DNA of 53,801 bases, taken from positions 1 through 53,801 of the forward strand of contig MAAD01000139.1 in NCBI GenBank assembly GCA_002162985.1. The letters are read 5' to 3'. Position 1 is the first letter of the stretch, and each line of letters starts with the position of its first letter. Below the pieces are notes generated by a model, which did not search any database, was not told where the DNA came from, and saw nothing but the letters and a program-made list of their open reading frames with translations. The DNA comes from Bermanella sp. 47_1433_sub80_T6. Its GTDB lineage: Bacteria; Pseudomonadota; Gammaproteobacteria; Pseudomonadales; Oceanobacteraceae. The position numbers and the translations under genes are program-made. Positions 1 to 12,315 of the stretch are shown piece by piece.

Positions 1-1
1 C

Positions 2-782
<781 letters not shown>

Positions 783-832
783 GATCGCAAGCGGAAAGAA
801 AAGCCTTGCCGCTCACCATCGATGATAACTGG

Positions 833-1069
833 CTACTGCCAGGTATCATCCCCATCATCTGGGGCTATTTCGGTTGTGACGCTATTGCCACACTTTTTAC
901 ACTTGCCTTCGATGGCAATTTTGCCATCTAACTCGTATTCAACAGGATCTGTCATACCCAGATCCACCTGCTGACATTCATTACACCAGGTTTGCAGTAA
1001 AAAATCGGCTTGCTCTTCTGGGTCACGCAGGTAAAAATCGCGCTCTATTCTATCCATCATTTTCTCCAA
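833..1069 (-). CDS. Small protein with two CXXC motifs (probable zinc ribbon)
   Basis: CNEC...CKKC in a 78 aa ORF. Confidence 0.6.
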   Translation of the reverse strand: MEKMMDRIERDFYLRDPEEQADFLLQTWCNECQQVDLGMTDPVEYELDGKIAIEGKCKKCGNSVTTEIAPDDGDDTWQ

Positions 1070-1093
1070 TTTAATTTTCAGACAGGATTGTAT

Positions 1094-1588
1094 ATGGAAT
1101 ACCCCCGTTTTCTAGTACTAGAAGCCAGTAGTTACCAAGAAGATGCATATCCGGTGGCCGCATGCTGGTCCATTGGCGATGGCCAACTTAAAGATGTGCT
1201 CATTCGCCCGGAACAAGAATGGCTAAAAACCGATGCCTCCAACGAAGACAACCAGGAAATTACTCGTCAACAACTTGAATTAACCGGAGAAAGTGCACTG
1301 GACGTGGTGCGTGAATTATCCGAGGACGTGGACAAACAGCAGGTATACGTGAGCGAAGCCTACTTGTATCGTCACTGGCTAGGAACGCTTTACGGAGCCT
1401 TTGGTGCCGAAGTGCCTTTTGATATGGCGCCACTGAGTGATTTGTTTTTCATGTCGGAAAGTGAACTGGAGGAAGAGCTGGAAAACCTGTCCAGCAATCT
1501 GCTACTGGACTTACGAGTTCCGGAAGAACGAGTGCGCACTTTGCTGGAACTTTATGTGCGCCTAAGGGATTCCGGCGCCATTGAATAA
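1094..1588 (+). CDS. Exonuclease-like (DnaQ/RNase H fold) protein, apparently degenerate
   Basis: MEYPRFLVLEASSYQEDAYPVAACWSIGDGQLKDVLIRPEQEW resembles DnaQ-like proteins of the 'DxEASG..YPIE..W..PDG....LIRPEPEW' type; start taken at ATG 1094 rather than the upstream ORF start. Confidence 0.55.
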   Translation: MEYPRFLVLEASSYQEDAYPVAACWSIGDGQLKDVLIRPEQEWLKTDASNEDNQEITRQQLELTGESALDVVRELSEDVDKQQVYVSEAYLYRHWLGTLYGAFGAEVPFDMAPLSDLFFMSESELEEELENLSSNLLLDLRVPEERVRTLLELYVRLRDSGAIE

Positions 1589-1608
1589 AACAAGCTAAGC
1601 AAAGCTCA

Positions 1609-2316
1609 CTACCAGTTCAATACGGCCTTAACAAAAGGCCGGGTGAGCTTACGCTGCGCGCTTAATGAAGCGCTATCCAACTGTTGCAATACCTCGAACA
1701 TCTTACCCATATTGCCATCAACGTGACGCACTATGTACTTAGCCACCTCTGGACCAAGCTCAAACCCTCGGTTTTGAGCCCTGTTTTGCATGGCCGCTAC
1801 TTTAAAATCGTCATCCACTTCATCAAAGCGGTAGACCAACCCCCACTGCAAGCGAGTGAGTAAATCTGGCAATTTCACGCCCAATTCACCGGGCGCCTTA
1901 TCCGCAGCGAACACCAAACGACCGCCAGCATCACGTACCCGGTTAAACAAATGAAATAACGCTTCTTCCCACTTGGCCTTTCCCGCTATGGCCTGCACAT
2001 TGTCCAGCGCGATAAGCGGCAAATCTTCCAGGCTCTCAAATACAGCAGGTGAATACATAACCAGCTCATCCAGGGGCAGGTATACACTGTTTAGCTGGTT
2101 ACTTTGTGCTTCGTGACAGGCCGCTTGCAGTAAATGACTGCAACCCACGCCTTCCGGACCACTAATGAAGATACTTTGCTCACCTTGAGCACTGGCTGCC
2201 AGGCGAATTTGCGCCACTGCCTCTACGGCTTGCTGCGCATAGAAGTTTTCAAAGGTCGCATCGTCACGTAGTTGAACCGACAAAGGTAGCTGTTCTACAA
2301 CTTGTACTGAAGTCAT
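1609..2316 (-). CDS. hda: DnaA-related regulatory inactivator Hda
   Basis: 235 aa DnaA-like AAA+ (ISGPEGVGCSHLLQAACHEA; PLIALDNVQAIAGKAKWEEALFHLFNRV). Confidence 0.9.
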   Translation of the reverse strand: MTSVQVVEQLPLSVQLRDDATFENFYAQQAVEAVAQIRLAASAQGEQSIFISGPEGVGCSHLLQAACHEAQSNQLNSVYLPLDELVMYSPAVFESLEDLPLIALDNVQAIAGKAKWEEALFHLFNRVRDAGGRLVFAADKAPGELGVKLPDLLTRLQWGLVYRFDEVDDDFKVAAMQNRAQNRGFELGPEVAKYIVRHVDGNMGKMFEVLQQLDSASLSAQRKLTRPFVKAVLNW

Positions 2317-2425
2317 TATGTTTCCGAATAAAACTCAGTGTCTTTGTATATTTTATAAGAGGCGTAATACTACCACAACTATCAACAGTACTGTCAGTGG
2401 CAATCTAAATAACGCCTCGAATGTA

Positions 2426-3502
2426 TTATGGGCGCCAGCTCAAATGTATAACTTCAGCGGGCTCAAATGATTCATCTTCCTTGGGGCGCGCCTTGTTCAG
2501 CAGCAGCTTACGATCCAGCGACAAGGCCTGCTTAAACTGTTCAAAACTGCCATTTAACGACAGATCCATGGCCAGTGTATCTTTACTTAGCTTCGTAATC
2601 ACCACTCGCTCGGTAATTGCCATTTTCTCCAGATACTTGGTCAACAGCGCATAATCGCGCAACGAATTAACCGAGCCCACCTCAATTTTCAAGTGATTAC
2701 CATGAAGGCCACTGGCTTTTAGGGCGAACTTATTGGCCAACACTTGCGCTGCCACGGTTAACCCGGACAACACCTGCTGATCCAGAGTATCCGTCTCGAA
2801 TAGGTAATTACGCTCTTGCCCATCAAAAAAGAAGCTCCACTGCCCTTTCCATTTGCCTTCCGGGCCTTGAAATACTCTGGCCGCTAAAACCGACTCTGCT
2901 CCATAACGCTCACTGGCAGCCACTATGGGGTCAGCAAAAAGCCCCCATAGTTGCTCTACAGGCAGCTTTATAGCGTCCTCCAGATCATAAACCGGATATA
3001 CCAGGGGCAAGCCCCGTACATCGCCAGCCTTTTGCAACGCAAGCTTAGCAAGATGCTCACTGTCATCGGCGATAACGTGACGCTCGCCAATATCATCTAT
3101 TGCCAACCACACCATAATACTGGGCCGGTTTTTACCCCAGCGCGGAAGCTTGGCCGCTTTTATCAACCTCTGAATGGACTTCCCTTCAAAGCGCATATTC
3201 AGCTGCTTAGACCCCACAACCACCTGCTGAGCCAGTTCATTATCCAAGGTGGTGTAACTGTACTGATACAGATATTGGTCAGCTATTTTTAAGGCCTTGT
3301 TAATGACTTTATTATCGACAGGCGGGGCAAAACCACTGACTTTTTGCAATACCTCAAGCAAACCCTCTCGTGCCCCCGCCTGGCGACTGGCCAATTGTTG
3401 ATCGGGCACCAGTATCCTGGCATCGTACAAACCCTCGATGGATTTGGCGTTAGATGTGACGCTCAACAGACAGGCCAGCACCACAAAAATAAAAGTTCTC
3501 AT
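2426..3502 (-). CDS. DUF2066 domain-containing protein
   Basis: Signal peptide plus 'LYDARILVPDQQLASRQAGAREGLLEVLQKVSG'; position between hda and purM typical of gammaproteobacteria. Confidence 0.75.
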   Translation of the reverse strand: MRTFIFVVLACLLSVTSNAKSIEGLYDARILVPDQQLASRQAGAREGLLEVLQKVSGFAPPVDNKVINKALKIADQYLYQYSYTTLDNELAQQVVVGSKQLNMRFEGKSIQRLIKAAKLPRWGKNRPSIMVWLAIDDIGERHVIADDSEHLAKLALQKAGDVRGLPLVYPVYDLEDAIKLPVEQLWGLFADPIVAASERYGAESVLAARVFQGPEGKWKGQWSFFFDGQERNYLFETDTLDQQVLSGLTVAAQVLANKFALKASGLHGNHLKIEVGSVNSLRDYALLTKYLEKMAITERVVITKLSKDTLAMDLSLNGSFEQFKQALSLDRKLLLNKARPKEDESFEPAEVIHLSWRP

Positions 3503-3680
3503 GCTTCTTTAACTTATTCTTAAATCTAAAGCTCTATTTTGCCTAGAATCGCAGAAATTACAGCCCCAAAGAGCAAAAAAATGCATTAGATGGGAATGTA
3601 TTATTTCTAAAGTGCGCACCAAGTGGTAAAATTCGGCCCCGTTTTTATTTATATGATCTTTTTCACAAAAGGCAGCCCCC

Positions 3681-4736
3681 ATGAGCGATCAAAACAAGTC
3701 TCTTAGCTATAAAGATGCTGGCGTTGACATTGAAGCCGGTAATGAACTTGTTAGCCGTATTAAAGGTGTCGTTAAAAAAACGCGTCGCCCTGAGGTAATG
3801 AGTGGACTGGGCGGCTTCGCCGGCCTATGTAGCCTGCCAACCAAATACAAAGAGCCTATCCTGGTATCGGGCACCGATGGCGTAGGCACCAAACTTCGCC
3901 TCGCCATGGACCTAAACAAACACGACACCATAGGCATAGATTTGGTTGCCATGTGTGTAAACGACCTTATTGTGTGTGGCGCCGAACCTTTGTTCTTTCT
4001 GGATTACTACGCCACTGGCAAGCTTAACGTAGACGTGGCCGCCTCAGTAATTACCGGTATTGGTGAAGGCTGCCAAATGTCTGGCTGTGCGTTAGTGGGC
4101 GGTGAAACGGCCGAAATGCCAGGCATGTACGAAGGGGAAGACTACGACCTGGCTGGTTTCTGTGTGGGCGTAGCCGAAAAAGAAGAGCTTATTGACGGCA
4201 GCAAGGTAAAAGCTGGCGATGTGATTGTAGGCATTCAATCATCAGGCCTGCACTCCAACGGCTACTCTTTAGCCCGTAAAATTCTGGAAGTGGCCGATGC
4301 CGACCTAAGCAGCGACCTGGACGGCCAATCCCTGGCAGATGCTCTGATGGCCCCTACCCGCATTTACGTTAAACCCATTCTAAAGATGCTTGAAACCGTT
4401 GATGCCCACTCCATTTGCCACATCACAGGCGGCGGCGTTTACGAAAACATTCCTCGTGTATTGCCCGAAGGCACTAAAGTGATTTTGGACGGTTCAGCCT
4501 GGCAGCGTCCTGCCATTTATGACTGGCTACAAGCCAAAGGCAATGTTGATTGGCACGAGATGCACCTTACCTTCAACTGCGGCCTGGGCATGATCGTGGT
4601 ATTACCTGAAGACAAGGCACAAGAGGCTATCGACATCTTAAACGCCGAAGGCGAGACCGCCACCCTGGTAGGCCGCATCGAAACTGCCCAAGAAGGCGAC
4701 GCATTGGTTATCGTTAAAGGCGTAGACGAGGAATAA
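3681..4736 (+). CDS. purM: Phosphoribosylformylglycinamidine cyclo-ligase
   Basis: [39 protein letters not shown] motifs. Confidence 0.97.
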   Translation: MSDQNKSLSYKDAGVDIEAGNELVSRIKGVVKKTRRPEVMSGLGGFAGLCSLPTKYKEPILVSGTDGVGTKLRLAMDLNKHDTIGIDLVAMCVNDLIVCGAEPLFFLDYYATGKLNVDVAASVITGIGEGCQMSGCALVGGETAEMPGMYEGEDYDLAGFCVGVAEKEELIDGSKVKAGDVIVGIQSSGLHSNGYSLARKILEVADADLSSDLDGQSLADALMAPTRIYVKPILKMLETVDAHSICHITGGGVYENIPRVLPEGTKVILDGSAWQRPAIYDWLQAKGNVDWHEMHLTFNCGLGMIVVLPEDKAQEAIDILNAEGETATLVGRIETAQEGDALVIVKGVDEE

Positions 4737-4739
4737 ACG

Positions 4740-5402
4740 GTGAGAGAAGAAAAAGCCGAACCGGCACGCATCGTCGTTTTAATCTCTGGCTCTGGCTCGA
4801 ATATGCAAGCCATTGCCGAGGCCTGCCAAAAGCAGAACATGGACGCTGAAATCGTTGCCGTTATAAGCAATCGCCCAGGAGTACCCGGCCTGGAACGGGC
4901 CCAGCAATTTGATATCCCTAACGAAGTATTGGATCACACCAGTTTCGCCACCCGCGAAGAGTTTGACATCAACTTGATACGCGCCATAGACGAACACAGC
5001 CCGGACTTAGTGGTACTGGCTGGCTTCATGCGCATCCTCACCTCGGAATTCGTACGCCGCTACAAAGGCCGCCTGCTTAACATCCACCCTTCTCTGCTGC
5101 CCAAATACAAGGGGTTACACACCCATAAAAGGGCATTAGAGGCAGGCGACAAAGAGCACGGCGTGACTGTACACTTTGTCAGTGAGGATTTGGACGGCGG
5201 TCCTAATATCATCCAGGCTGTGGTACCCGTGCTGGACGATGACAGCGAAACCACCCTGCAAAGCCGGGTTCAGATCCAAGAGCACATCATTTACCCCATC
5301 GCGGTAAAATGGTTTACCGAGGGACGCCTAACCATGCTCAAAGGAGACGCTTATTTTGATAACCAAGCCCTCCCGGAAAGCGGCCTGCAATTAAACCACT
5401 GA
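4740..5402 (+). CDS. purN: Phosphoribosylglycinamide formyltransferase
   Basis: VLISGSGSNMQAIAEA, NIHPSLLPKYKGLHTH; directly after purM. Confidence 0.97.
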   Translation: MREEKAEPARIVVLISGSGSNMQAIAEACQKQNMDAEIVAVISNRPGVPGLERAQQFDIPNEVLDHTSFATREEFDINLIRAIDEHSPDLVVLAGFMRILTSEFVRRYKGRLLNIHPSLLPKYKGLHTHKRALEAGDKEHGVTVHFVSEDLDGGPNIIQAVVPVLDDDSETTLQSRVQIQEHIIYPIAVKWFTEGRLTMLKGDAYFDNQALPESGLQLNH

Positions 5403-5424
5403 TCTAATCGAGCCTGGTCTTAAT

Positions 5425-5453
5425 CCATTTGCTGGCACCTTGCCAGCAAATGG
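5425..5453 (+). terminator. Perfect 13-bp hairpin after purN (candidate terminator, weak U tract)
   Basis: CCATTTGCTGGCA-CCT-TGCCAGCAAATGG read directly. Confidence 0.5.
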
Positions 5454-5494
5454 GCTTATACTGAAGATCAGCTTCAAGGATTAGGCCAGTTACT

Positions 5495-6268
5495 TTGTTT
5501 AAGTTAATCACTACCGCAATATTATTTTTCTGCACCGCCAGTTACAGCTTCAGTGACGCCCCGCTTGCCAATCCAGATACCAACAGCGAAAAAGCAGTAA
5601 CAAGCAAGCCAAGCCTCACCCCATACAGTGCAAACTACGAAGTCACCTGGAAAGCCGGCTGGTTTCCCATCACCGTTAAAGCAACACGCACCTTAAAAGC
5701 GTCGGAAGAATTTGATTGGACACTGTCTTTTGAAGCCTATTCGTCCATAGCCGACCTTAGTGAAATCTCGCACTTTAATGTGGAAAATCAGGTCATCCTG
5801 CCACAAAAATATCGCTATAAAACCACAGGATTTTTAAGCAAGTCCCACCGCAGCCAAGAATTTAACTGGCCTGAAAAAAAGTTATGGTTACCGAGAAAAG
5901 ATGTTTGGGCACAATATGAACTGCCTGAAAACCTACAGGACAATATGAGTTACCAGGAGCAAATTCGCCTAGAACTCATGGCAGGAAAAAAACAGTTTGA
6001 ATACCCTATCGCCTACAAAAATCGACTCAAACACTATTACTTTGAAGTGGTGGGAGAAAGCCAGCTAAAAACCAAACAAGGAAAAATTACCGCCATTGAA
6101 GTGAAGCAGACTCATTTAAAAAATAAAAAAGAGTCTACTCATATATGGTACGCCAAAGATTATGATCACTTAATGGTCAAGCTGGTTAAAGTGAGATCCA
6201 ACGGTGACAAAAATACCATATTACTAAAGGATGCCCAGCTTCAGGGGCGCAGTTTGTTAGGGTTTTAA
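5495..6268 (+). CDS. DUF3108 domain-containing protein (secreted)
   Basis: Signal peptide; 'LTPYSANYEVTWKAGWFPITVKATRTLK' is DUF3108-like; position downstream of purN. Confidence 0.75.
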   Translation: MFKLITTAILFFCTASYSFSDAPLANPDTNSEKAVTSKPSLTPYSANYEVTWKAGWFPITVKATRTLKASEEFDWTLSFEAYSSIADLSEISHFNVENQVILPQKYRYKTTGFLSKSHRSQEFNWPEKKLWLPRKDVWAQYELPENLQDNMSYQEQIRLELMAGKKQFEYPIAYKNRLKHYYFEVVGESQLKTKQGKITAIEVKQTHLKNKKESTHIWYAKDYDHLMVKLVKVRSNGDKNTILLKDAQLQGRSLLGF

Positions 6269-6283
6269 CCCTGCATTTATAGA

Positions 6284-6865
6284 CTAATCATCCCCCATGC
6301 GTGATGAAATAGCCCCCTGCTGATTTTTATATTTCGCATCTTCTCTGGAGTGGTAGGGCCGCTTAGCCGGATTTGATAGGGTTTCAAAACTTAATGCACA
6401 AATGATCATCTCGGGCTTAAGGGCCAGCGGCATCTTACCCAGATTATAAAACTCCAGCACCACCTGACCTTTCCAGCCTGGATCGATACGCCCGGCCGTT
6501 ACGTGCACCATCAAACCCAGACGAGCCAAACTGGAGCGACCGTCCAACCAACCCACCAAATCATCAGGAATTTCTACCGACTCCAAAGTACTGCCCAATA
6601 CCAGTTCCCCTGGGTGAATAAAAAAAGCATCATCCCCTTCGATAACAATCTCTTTACCCATGACGCGGTCAATGTCTTTATTAAGCTGCTCGCGGGCGCC
6701 CGACAAATCCAAAAAAGGCACCGAGTTATTACTAAATACCCGAAAGCCTTTGGCCAGACGCAAATCCACACTAATACCAGAAATGGCATTCACTTCGGGT
6801 TGAGGTGTGAGCTTAATATGACCACTTTCCAGGGCCGCTTCGATATCACCATCACTTAAACGCAT
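6284..6865 (-). CDS. dcd: dCTP deaminase
   Basis: [62 protein letters not shown]. Confidence 0.96.
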   Translation of the reverse strand: MRLSDGDIEAALESGHIKLTPQPEVNAISGISVDLRLAKGFRVFSNNSVPFLDLSGAREQLNKDIDRVMGKEIVIEGDDAFFIHPGELVLGSTLESVEIPDDLVGWLDGRSSLARLGLMVHVTAGRIDPGWKGQVVLEFYNLGKMPLALKPEMIICALSFETLSNPAKRPYHSREDAKYKNQQGAISSRMGDD

Positions 6866-6936
6866 GCAAAGCCTATCAACTTGGATACAATTGGCGCAGA
6901 TTCTACCGTTCTTTCAAAGCGAGTAACAGCGAACAT

Positions 6937-8934
6937 ATGCAAGCCTGGTTAAGCTTTTTATCCACCCTATCCCAATCAGCAGCCAATCTTGGTCATCGCC
7001 AGGTGATTTTGTTGTCTGGTCCACTGGACTGGAGCTGGCCACTACTCAAACCCTGGCTTGCCCAGCACAAAAACAATGCAATCATTAGCCAGAACATTCC
7101 AGCAGGCATAGATGGCAAACAACTGCCGGCGAATAAACCCGGCAACTTGTTGGGTTATGAATCTGACAACGTAGTATTTAATTGCCATGAGGGACTATAC
7201 CCGGACGCACTTACCGCCATTTCAGGCACACTCATTTGCGGCGGAGTACTTTTTATACTGTGTCCGGACACTCAATTGTGGCCGAACCACACAGATGACT
7301 TTGCCATGAACCGCGCCCCTCACGCGCCAGGTGCAATGCCCACCCCCAACAACTACCACATGGTTCGACGCCTGCTACAAAAGTCAAAATTGCATAAAAT
7401 ACACGTAATAAAACAAGGGGATGAGCTACCCAGCCTACCCGCCACACCATTAGCCGTATGGCAGGCACCCTCGAACCTTACTCGCGACCAAAAGCAGGTA
7501 TTTCAGGGCATTTACAATACCTTTAGCCTAAAAAAATACATCCACGTCATCACTGCGGACCGCGGCAGAGGCAAATCCCACCTGCTTGGTAAACTTCTTG
7601 ATAACTTAATTAACTCAGGTATAGATAACGGTATAAAGTGTTATCTAACCGCACCTAACAAAACCGCCTGCCTGGCGGTATACAAGGCCCTGGAACATTC
7701 AAAGCCCTGGGTGACAGAGCACATAACCTTTATCCCTCCAGAGAAGGTACTTAGTACCGTCACCCAACACGATATATTATTGGTAGATGAAGCCGCCAGC
7801 CTGCCAATTGACCTACTGGTCCAATACAGTACTCATCTCAACAAACTCATATTGGCCACCACCACCCATGGCTACGAGGGCACCGGTAAGGGGTTTCAGA
7901 TACGATTTTTTAGTCACCTAAAGAACCTGGACTCCAGCAAAGGCATCCACCGCCACACACTAACCAGCCCAGTACGCTACTCAGATACAGACCCACTTGA
8001 GCACTGGCTGTTCGATGCCTTTTGCCTTAAAAGTGAACCGAAAGGCCTAAACCTTAACCACCTACAAGTGGTTAACCCTTTTGTGAAGGTATTCGACCAG
8101 CAGCAACTGGCCACAGACAATCCATTTCTGGAAGAAGTGTTTGGTTTATTGATTCAAGCTCATTATCAAACACGGCCCAGTGATCTTAGAGATATATTGG
8201 ACGCACCTGGTTTTAGGTTATTTGCAGTATTGAATGGCAATGACCGGCAACCTACCCTATTGGCCGCCTGCCTAATTGGTGACGAGGGGCCTGTTCACAA
8301 CCTCCCTACAGATAACCATGAGACAAACCCATCATTACACCAGGATATTTTTAACGGACTACGCCGCCCCAAAGGACATTTAATCCCTCAAGTTTTGGCC
8401 CATCACATGGGGCTAGTGCAAGCACTTAAACTAAAAGGCGCGCGCATAATACGCATCGCCACCCTTCCTAATTTACAGCAGCAAAATCTGGGCAGCCTAC
8501 TACTAACATATGTTAGCCGGCACCTTAAAAATAATCACTACGATTACCTGGGTTCCAGTTATGCAGATACAAAAGATGTACGGAGTTTTTGGCTAAAAAA
8601 TAATTTTAAGCGGGTTCGCATTGGTAACAAAAAAGACGCCGCCAGCGGAACGTATTCTGCGTTAACCATGAAAGGGTTAAGCCCACAGGGAATCGAACTT
8701 GAACAAACGGCCGAGGCTATTTTTTTAAGATCCACAAATCAAATAGAAAGTAGGGCCCAGCTTACAGATATTGAAAATCAACTGTTAAACGCATTCTTAA
8801 CACAAAGGGGCAGTTACGAGCATGCCAAGCAGCTACTGAGTCGCTTTAAGCACTGGGACATGGACTTTCCCAAGAAAGCCAGTAAGGAATTTAAACGTCA
8901 GGTTTCGAACTGGCTACATCGGAACAGCCTGTAA
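6937..8934 (+). CDS. tmcA: tRNA(Met) cytidine acetyltransferase TmcA
   Basis: RNA helicase-like (ADRGRGKSHLLGK; ILLVDEAASLPIDLL) plus GNAT module; 665 aa. Confidence 0.93.
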   Translation: MQAWLSFLSTLSQSAANLGHRQVILLSGPLDWSWPLLKPWLAQHKNNAIISQNIPAGIDGKQLPANKPGNLLGYESDNVVFNCHEGLYPDALTAISGTLICGGVLFILCPDTQLWPNHTDDFAMNRAPHAPGAMPTPNNYHMVRRLLQKSKLHKIHVIKQGDELPSLPATPLAVWQAPSNLTRDQKQVFQGIYNTFSLKKYIHVITADRGRGKSHLLGKLLDNLINSGIDNGIKCYLTAPNKTACLAVYKALEHSKPWVTEHITFIPPEKVLSTVTQHDILLVDEAASLPIDLLVQYSTHLNKLILATTTHGYEGTGKGFQIRFFSHLKNLDSSKGIHRHTLTSPVRYSDTDPLEHWLFDAFCLKSEPKGLNLNHLQVVNPFVKVFDQQQLATDNPFLEEVFGLLIQAHYQTRPSDLRDILDAPGFRLFAVLNGNDRQPTLLAACLIGDEGPVHNLPTDNHETNPSLHQDIFNGLRRPKGHLIPQVLAHHMGLVQALKLKGARIIRIATLPNLQQQNLGSLLLTYVSRHLKNNHYDYLGSSYADTKDVRSFWLKNNFKRVRIGNKKDAASGTYSALTMKGLSPQGIELEQTAEAIFLRSTNQIESRAQLTDIENQLLNAFLTQRGSYEHAKQLLSRFKHWDMDFPKKASKEFKRQVSNWLHRNSL

Positions 8935-8985
8935 AAGTGCTGCGCCGCTTAATCTACAGACGGCGCCACTCTTTATTCAGGTTAC

Positions 8986-10074
8986 TTAATCATCACTAAT
9001 TTGTATTTCAGGAACCTGCTGCACAGCTAAAACACTTAGCTTTGCCGCCATGGCGCGGGCTGTATTTAAATACATCTGCGCCACCTCACTCTCATGGTCG
9101 GCGGCCACCACTGGCAATCCGGAATCGCTTTGCTCTCGGATGTATTTTGACAGAGGTAAAGATCCCAGCAGTTCAGTGTTAAATTCTTCGACAATTTTTT
9201 CCGCACCGCCCTCGCCAAAAATGTGCTCCACGTGGCCGCAGTTTCCACAAATATGAATCGACATATTTTCGATGATACCCAACACAGGAATATTAACCTT
9301 GTTAAACATCTCGATGCCTTTTTTGGCATCCAGCAAGGCAATGTCTTGCGGCGTCGTGACCACCACGGAAGCCGATACCGGAATTTTCTGTGACAAAGTA
9401 AGCTGGATATCCCCTGTGCCCGGAGGCATATCAATAATCAGGTAATCCAGCTCATTCCACACGGTTTGAGTAATAAGCTGTTGCAGTGCCCCACTCACCA
9501 TGGGGCCGCGCCATACCATGGGCGTATTTTCGGTAACCAAATAGGCCATTGACATGGTCTGTAGCCCCAATGACTCCACCGGCTTAAAGAATTTTTCTTG
9601 TATGGTTTCTGGTCGAGTGTCAGTCGACACACCCAGTAACATCCCCAAGGAAGGACCATATATATCAGCATCCAACACCCCCACACGGGCGCCGTCTTTG
9701 GCCAGGGCCAGGGCCAGGTTCACAGCCGTAGTGGATTTACCCACGCCACCCTTACCCGAGGCCACCGCCACAATATTTTTAACACCCTTAATGCTCTGTA
9801 GATTTTCATGAGCCTTGTGCGACTCCACTTTCCAGCCCACGCTGACTTCGGCATGCTCAATACCTGGCACATTCTCGATGGCAACTTTTAACATCTGCGC
9901 GATGCCATCTTTTAGATACTCACTGGGGTACTTAAGCAGTACATCTAACACCACCTGGTCGGCTTGAACTTCAAGACGGTCAATGGCACCGGCCGAGATC
10001 AAATCTGTACCCAGGTAAGGATCTTGATAACCCTTAATGGCTTCCTGTACTGCTGCTAATATTGCCTGCGGCAT
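8986..10074 (-). CDS. apbC: Iron-sulfur cluster carrier ApbC/Mrp (P-loop NTPase)
   Basis: [33 protein letters not shown]; convergent to tmcA and divergent from metG; start placed at MPQAIL. Confidence 0.93.
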   Translation of the reverse strand: MPQAILAAVQEAIKGYQDPYLGTDLISAGAIDRLEVQADQVVLDVLLKYPSEYLKDGIAQMLKVAIENVPGIEHAEVSVGWKVESHKAHENLQSIKGVKNIVAVASGKGGVGKSTTAVNLALALAKDGARVGVLDADIYGPSLGMLLGVSTDTRPETIQEKFFKPVESLGLQTMSMAYLVTENTPMVWRGPMVSGALQQLITQTVWNELDYLIIDMPPGTGDIQLTLSQKIPVSASVVVTTPQDIALLDAKKGIEMFNKVNIPVLGIIENMSIHICGNCGHVEHIFGEGGAEKIVEEFNTELLGSLPLSKYIREQSDSGLPVVAADHESEVAQMYLNTARAMAAKLSVLAVQQVPEIQISDD

Positions 10075-10267
10075 AATCAACCCTTTCAATAAACCTACTA
10101 ATTTGGTCGGACTTTATCATTTTAGCCTAATCTTGGGCATCCTTAATGCGCTCTCTGGCAAACATTGCTACATGCATTTGGCAATTCCTGCTATATTAAC
10201 GCCCATCAAAATGTGGGAAAACCCAGGTTCTCCAACACATCTAAACCCTATTACCCAAGAGTCATCC

Positions 10268-12298
10268 ATGCGTCGCATCCTTGTAACCAGCGCCCTCCCT
10301 TATGCTAACGGCCCTATCCACTTAGGCCACATGCTTGAATACATCCAGACCGATATCTGGGTACGTTTTCAGCAGTCCCGTGGCAATCAGTGCACTTATG
10401 TGTGTGCTGATGACGCCCATGGCACCGCCATCATGTTACGCGCACAAAAAGACGGCATCACCGCCGAGGAGCAAATTGCCCGCGTACAAGCCGATCACGA
10501 AAAAGATTTTGGCGAGTTTTTGATCAAGTTCGACAATTTTAGCTCCACCCACAGCGAAGAAAACCGAGAACTGTCCGCCGGCATTTATAACAAACTAAAA
10601 GAGAACGGCCACATCAACGTACGTGGCATCAAACAATTGTTTGACCCTGAAAAAGAAATGTTTCTGGCCGACCGTTACGTGAAAGGCGATTGCCCCAAGT
10701 GTAAAACCCCGGATCAATACGGCGACAACTGTGAAAACTGTGGTGCTACTTACAATGCCAGTGAACTGATTAATCCGGTTTCTGTTATGTCTGGCGCCAC
10801 CCCCATCGAAAAAGAGAGTGAACATTACTTTTTTAAGCTGCCTGAATTCCAGAAATTTTTACAAGACTGGACCCGATCCGGCACCTTGCAAAAAGAGGTA
10901 GCCAACAAACTGGCCGAGTGGGTAGACAACGACCTTAAAGAGTGGGATATCAGCCGCGATGCCCCTTATTTTGGTTTTGAAATTCCGGATGCGCCGGGCA
11001 AATATTTTTATGTGTGGCTGGATGCCCCTATCGGTTACATGGCTAGTTTTAAACAATTATGCGATCGCACCGACGGACTGGAATTTGACGATTACTGGCA
11101 AGCCGGATCCGATGCTGAGGTTTACCACTTCATTGGTAAAGACATCATCAACTTCCACGCCTTGTTCTGGCCCGCCATGTTACACAGTGCCGGTTACCGC
11201 ACCCCTACCGCCGTGTGGGCCCATGGTTATGTGACGGTAAACGGCGCCAAGATGTCCAAATCCCGCGGCACCTTCATCAAGGCCCGTACCTATCTGGATC
11301 ATTTTCAGCCTGAATACCTGCGTTATTATTACGCCGCCAAATTAAACAATCGTATTGATGACTTTGACTTAAATCTTGAAGATTTCGCGCAAAGAGTGAA
11401 CTCCGACCTGGTGGGCAAGGTTATTAACATCGCCAGCCGCTGTGCCGGTTTTGTTAAGAAAGCGGGCGGCACATTGGCCGCCGAATTACCTGATCAAAAT
11501 CTTTTGGATGACGCCATCAACAAGGGCGATGTGATTGCTCAATATTACGAAGATCGTGAATATGGTAAGGCCATACGTGAAATCATCGCCCTAGCCGACG
11601 CCGCCAACGAATACATCCACGAAAAAGAGCCCTGGGCACTGGCCAAACAAGAAGGCAAAGAAGCCGAAGTATTAGCCATTTGCTCCTTGGGCATCAACCT
11701 GTTCCGCCAGCTCATGACCTATTTGGCCCCAGTGTTGCCAGCCATGACAGACAACGTCACTGCGTTTTTGAATATCCCAGATCTTAACTGGGACAGCCGC
11801 ACAACTGTATTACTCAACCATGACATCAACAAGTTTAAGGCCCTGATGAATCGTGTAGAGAAAGACAAACTGGATGCCATGGTAGAAAAAGAAAAAGCCG
11901 ACGCCGAGGCTGATTCCGCTAGTCTAGCAGCACCTACCGGAGCCGCCTCCTTAAGCGAGCCCATCGCCGATGAAATTGAATTTGACGATTTTGCCAAGGT
12001 GGATTTACGCATCGCCAAAATTGTCGATGCTCAGCATGTAAAGGGCGCGGGTAAATTACTGCAACTTACCCTGGACGTGGGCGAAGGCAAGACACGTAAC
12101 GTGTTGTCCGGTATTAAAGCCGCTTATTCTCCTGAAGACCTAATAGGCAAACACACCGTTATGGTGGCCAATCTTAAACCTCGCAAGATGAAATTTGGTA
12201 TTTCAGAAGGCATGGTATTGGCCGCCGGCCCAGGTGGTGATGAGCTGTGGCTGTTAGAGCCCCATGAAGGTGCCAAGCCTGGCATGCGAGTCATGTAA
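10268..12298 (+). CDS. metG: Methionyl-tRNA synthetase
   Basis: [31 protein letters not shown]-terminal tRNA-binding domain; start corrected from ORF start 10037. Confidence 0.97.
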   Translation: MRRILVTSALPYANGPIHLGHMLEYIQTDIWVRFQQSRGNQCTYVCADDAHGTAIMLRAQKDGITAEEQIARVQADHEKDFGEFLIKFDNFSSTHSEENRELSAGIYNKLKENGHINVRGIKQLFDPEKEMFLADRYVKGDCPKCKTPDQYGDNCENCGATYNASELINPVSVMSGATPIEKESEHYFFKLPEFQKFLQDWTRSGTLQKEVANKLAEWVDNDLKEWDISRDAPYFGFEIPDAPGKYFYVWLDAPIGYMASFKQLCDRTDGLEFDDYWQAGSDAEVYHFIGKDIINFHALFWPAMLHSAGYRTPTAVWAHGYVTVNGAKMSKSRGTFIKARTYLDHFQPEYLRYYYAAKLNNRIDDFDLNLEDFAQRVNSDLVGKVINIASRCAGFVKKAGGTLAAELPDQNLLDDAINKGDVIAQYYEDREYGKAIREIIALADAANEYIHEKEPWALAKQEGKEAEVLAICSLGINLFRQLMTYLAPVLPAMTDNVTAFLNIPDLNWDSRTTVLLNHDINKFKALMNRVEKDKLDAMVEKEKADAEADSASLAAPTGAASLSEPIADEIEFDDFAKVDLRIAKIVDAQHVKGAGKLLQLTLDVGEGKTRNVLSGIKAAYSPEDLIGKHTVMVANLKPRKMKFGISEGMVLAAGPGGDELWLLEPHEGAKPGMRVM

Positions 12299-12315
12299 GG
12301 CATCACAGCAACTAT

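Noticed and set aside
8937-8969. GCGCCG/CGGCGC inverted repeat between convergent tmcA and apbC
   Set aside because: 6-bp stem with a 13-nt loop and no strong U tract; too weak to call a terminator.
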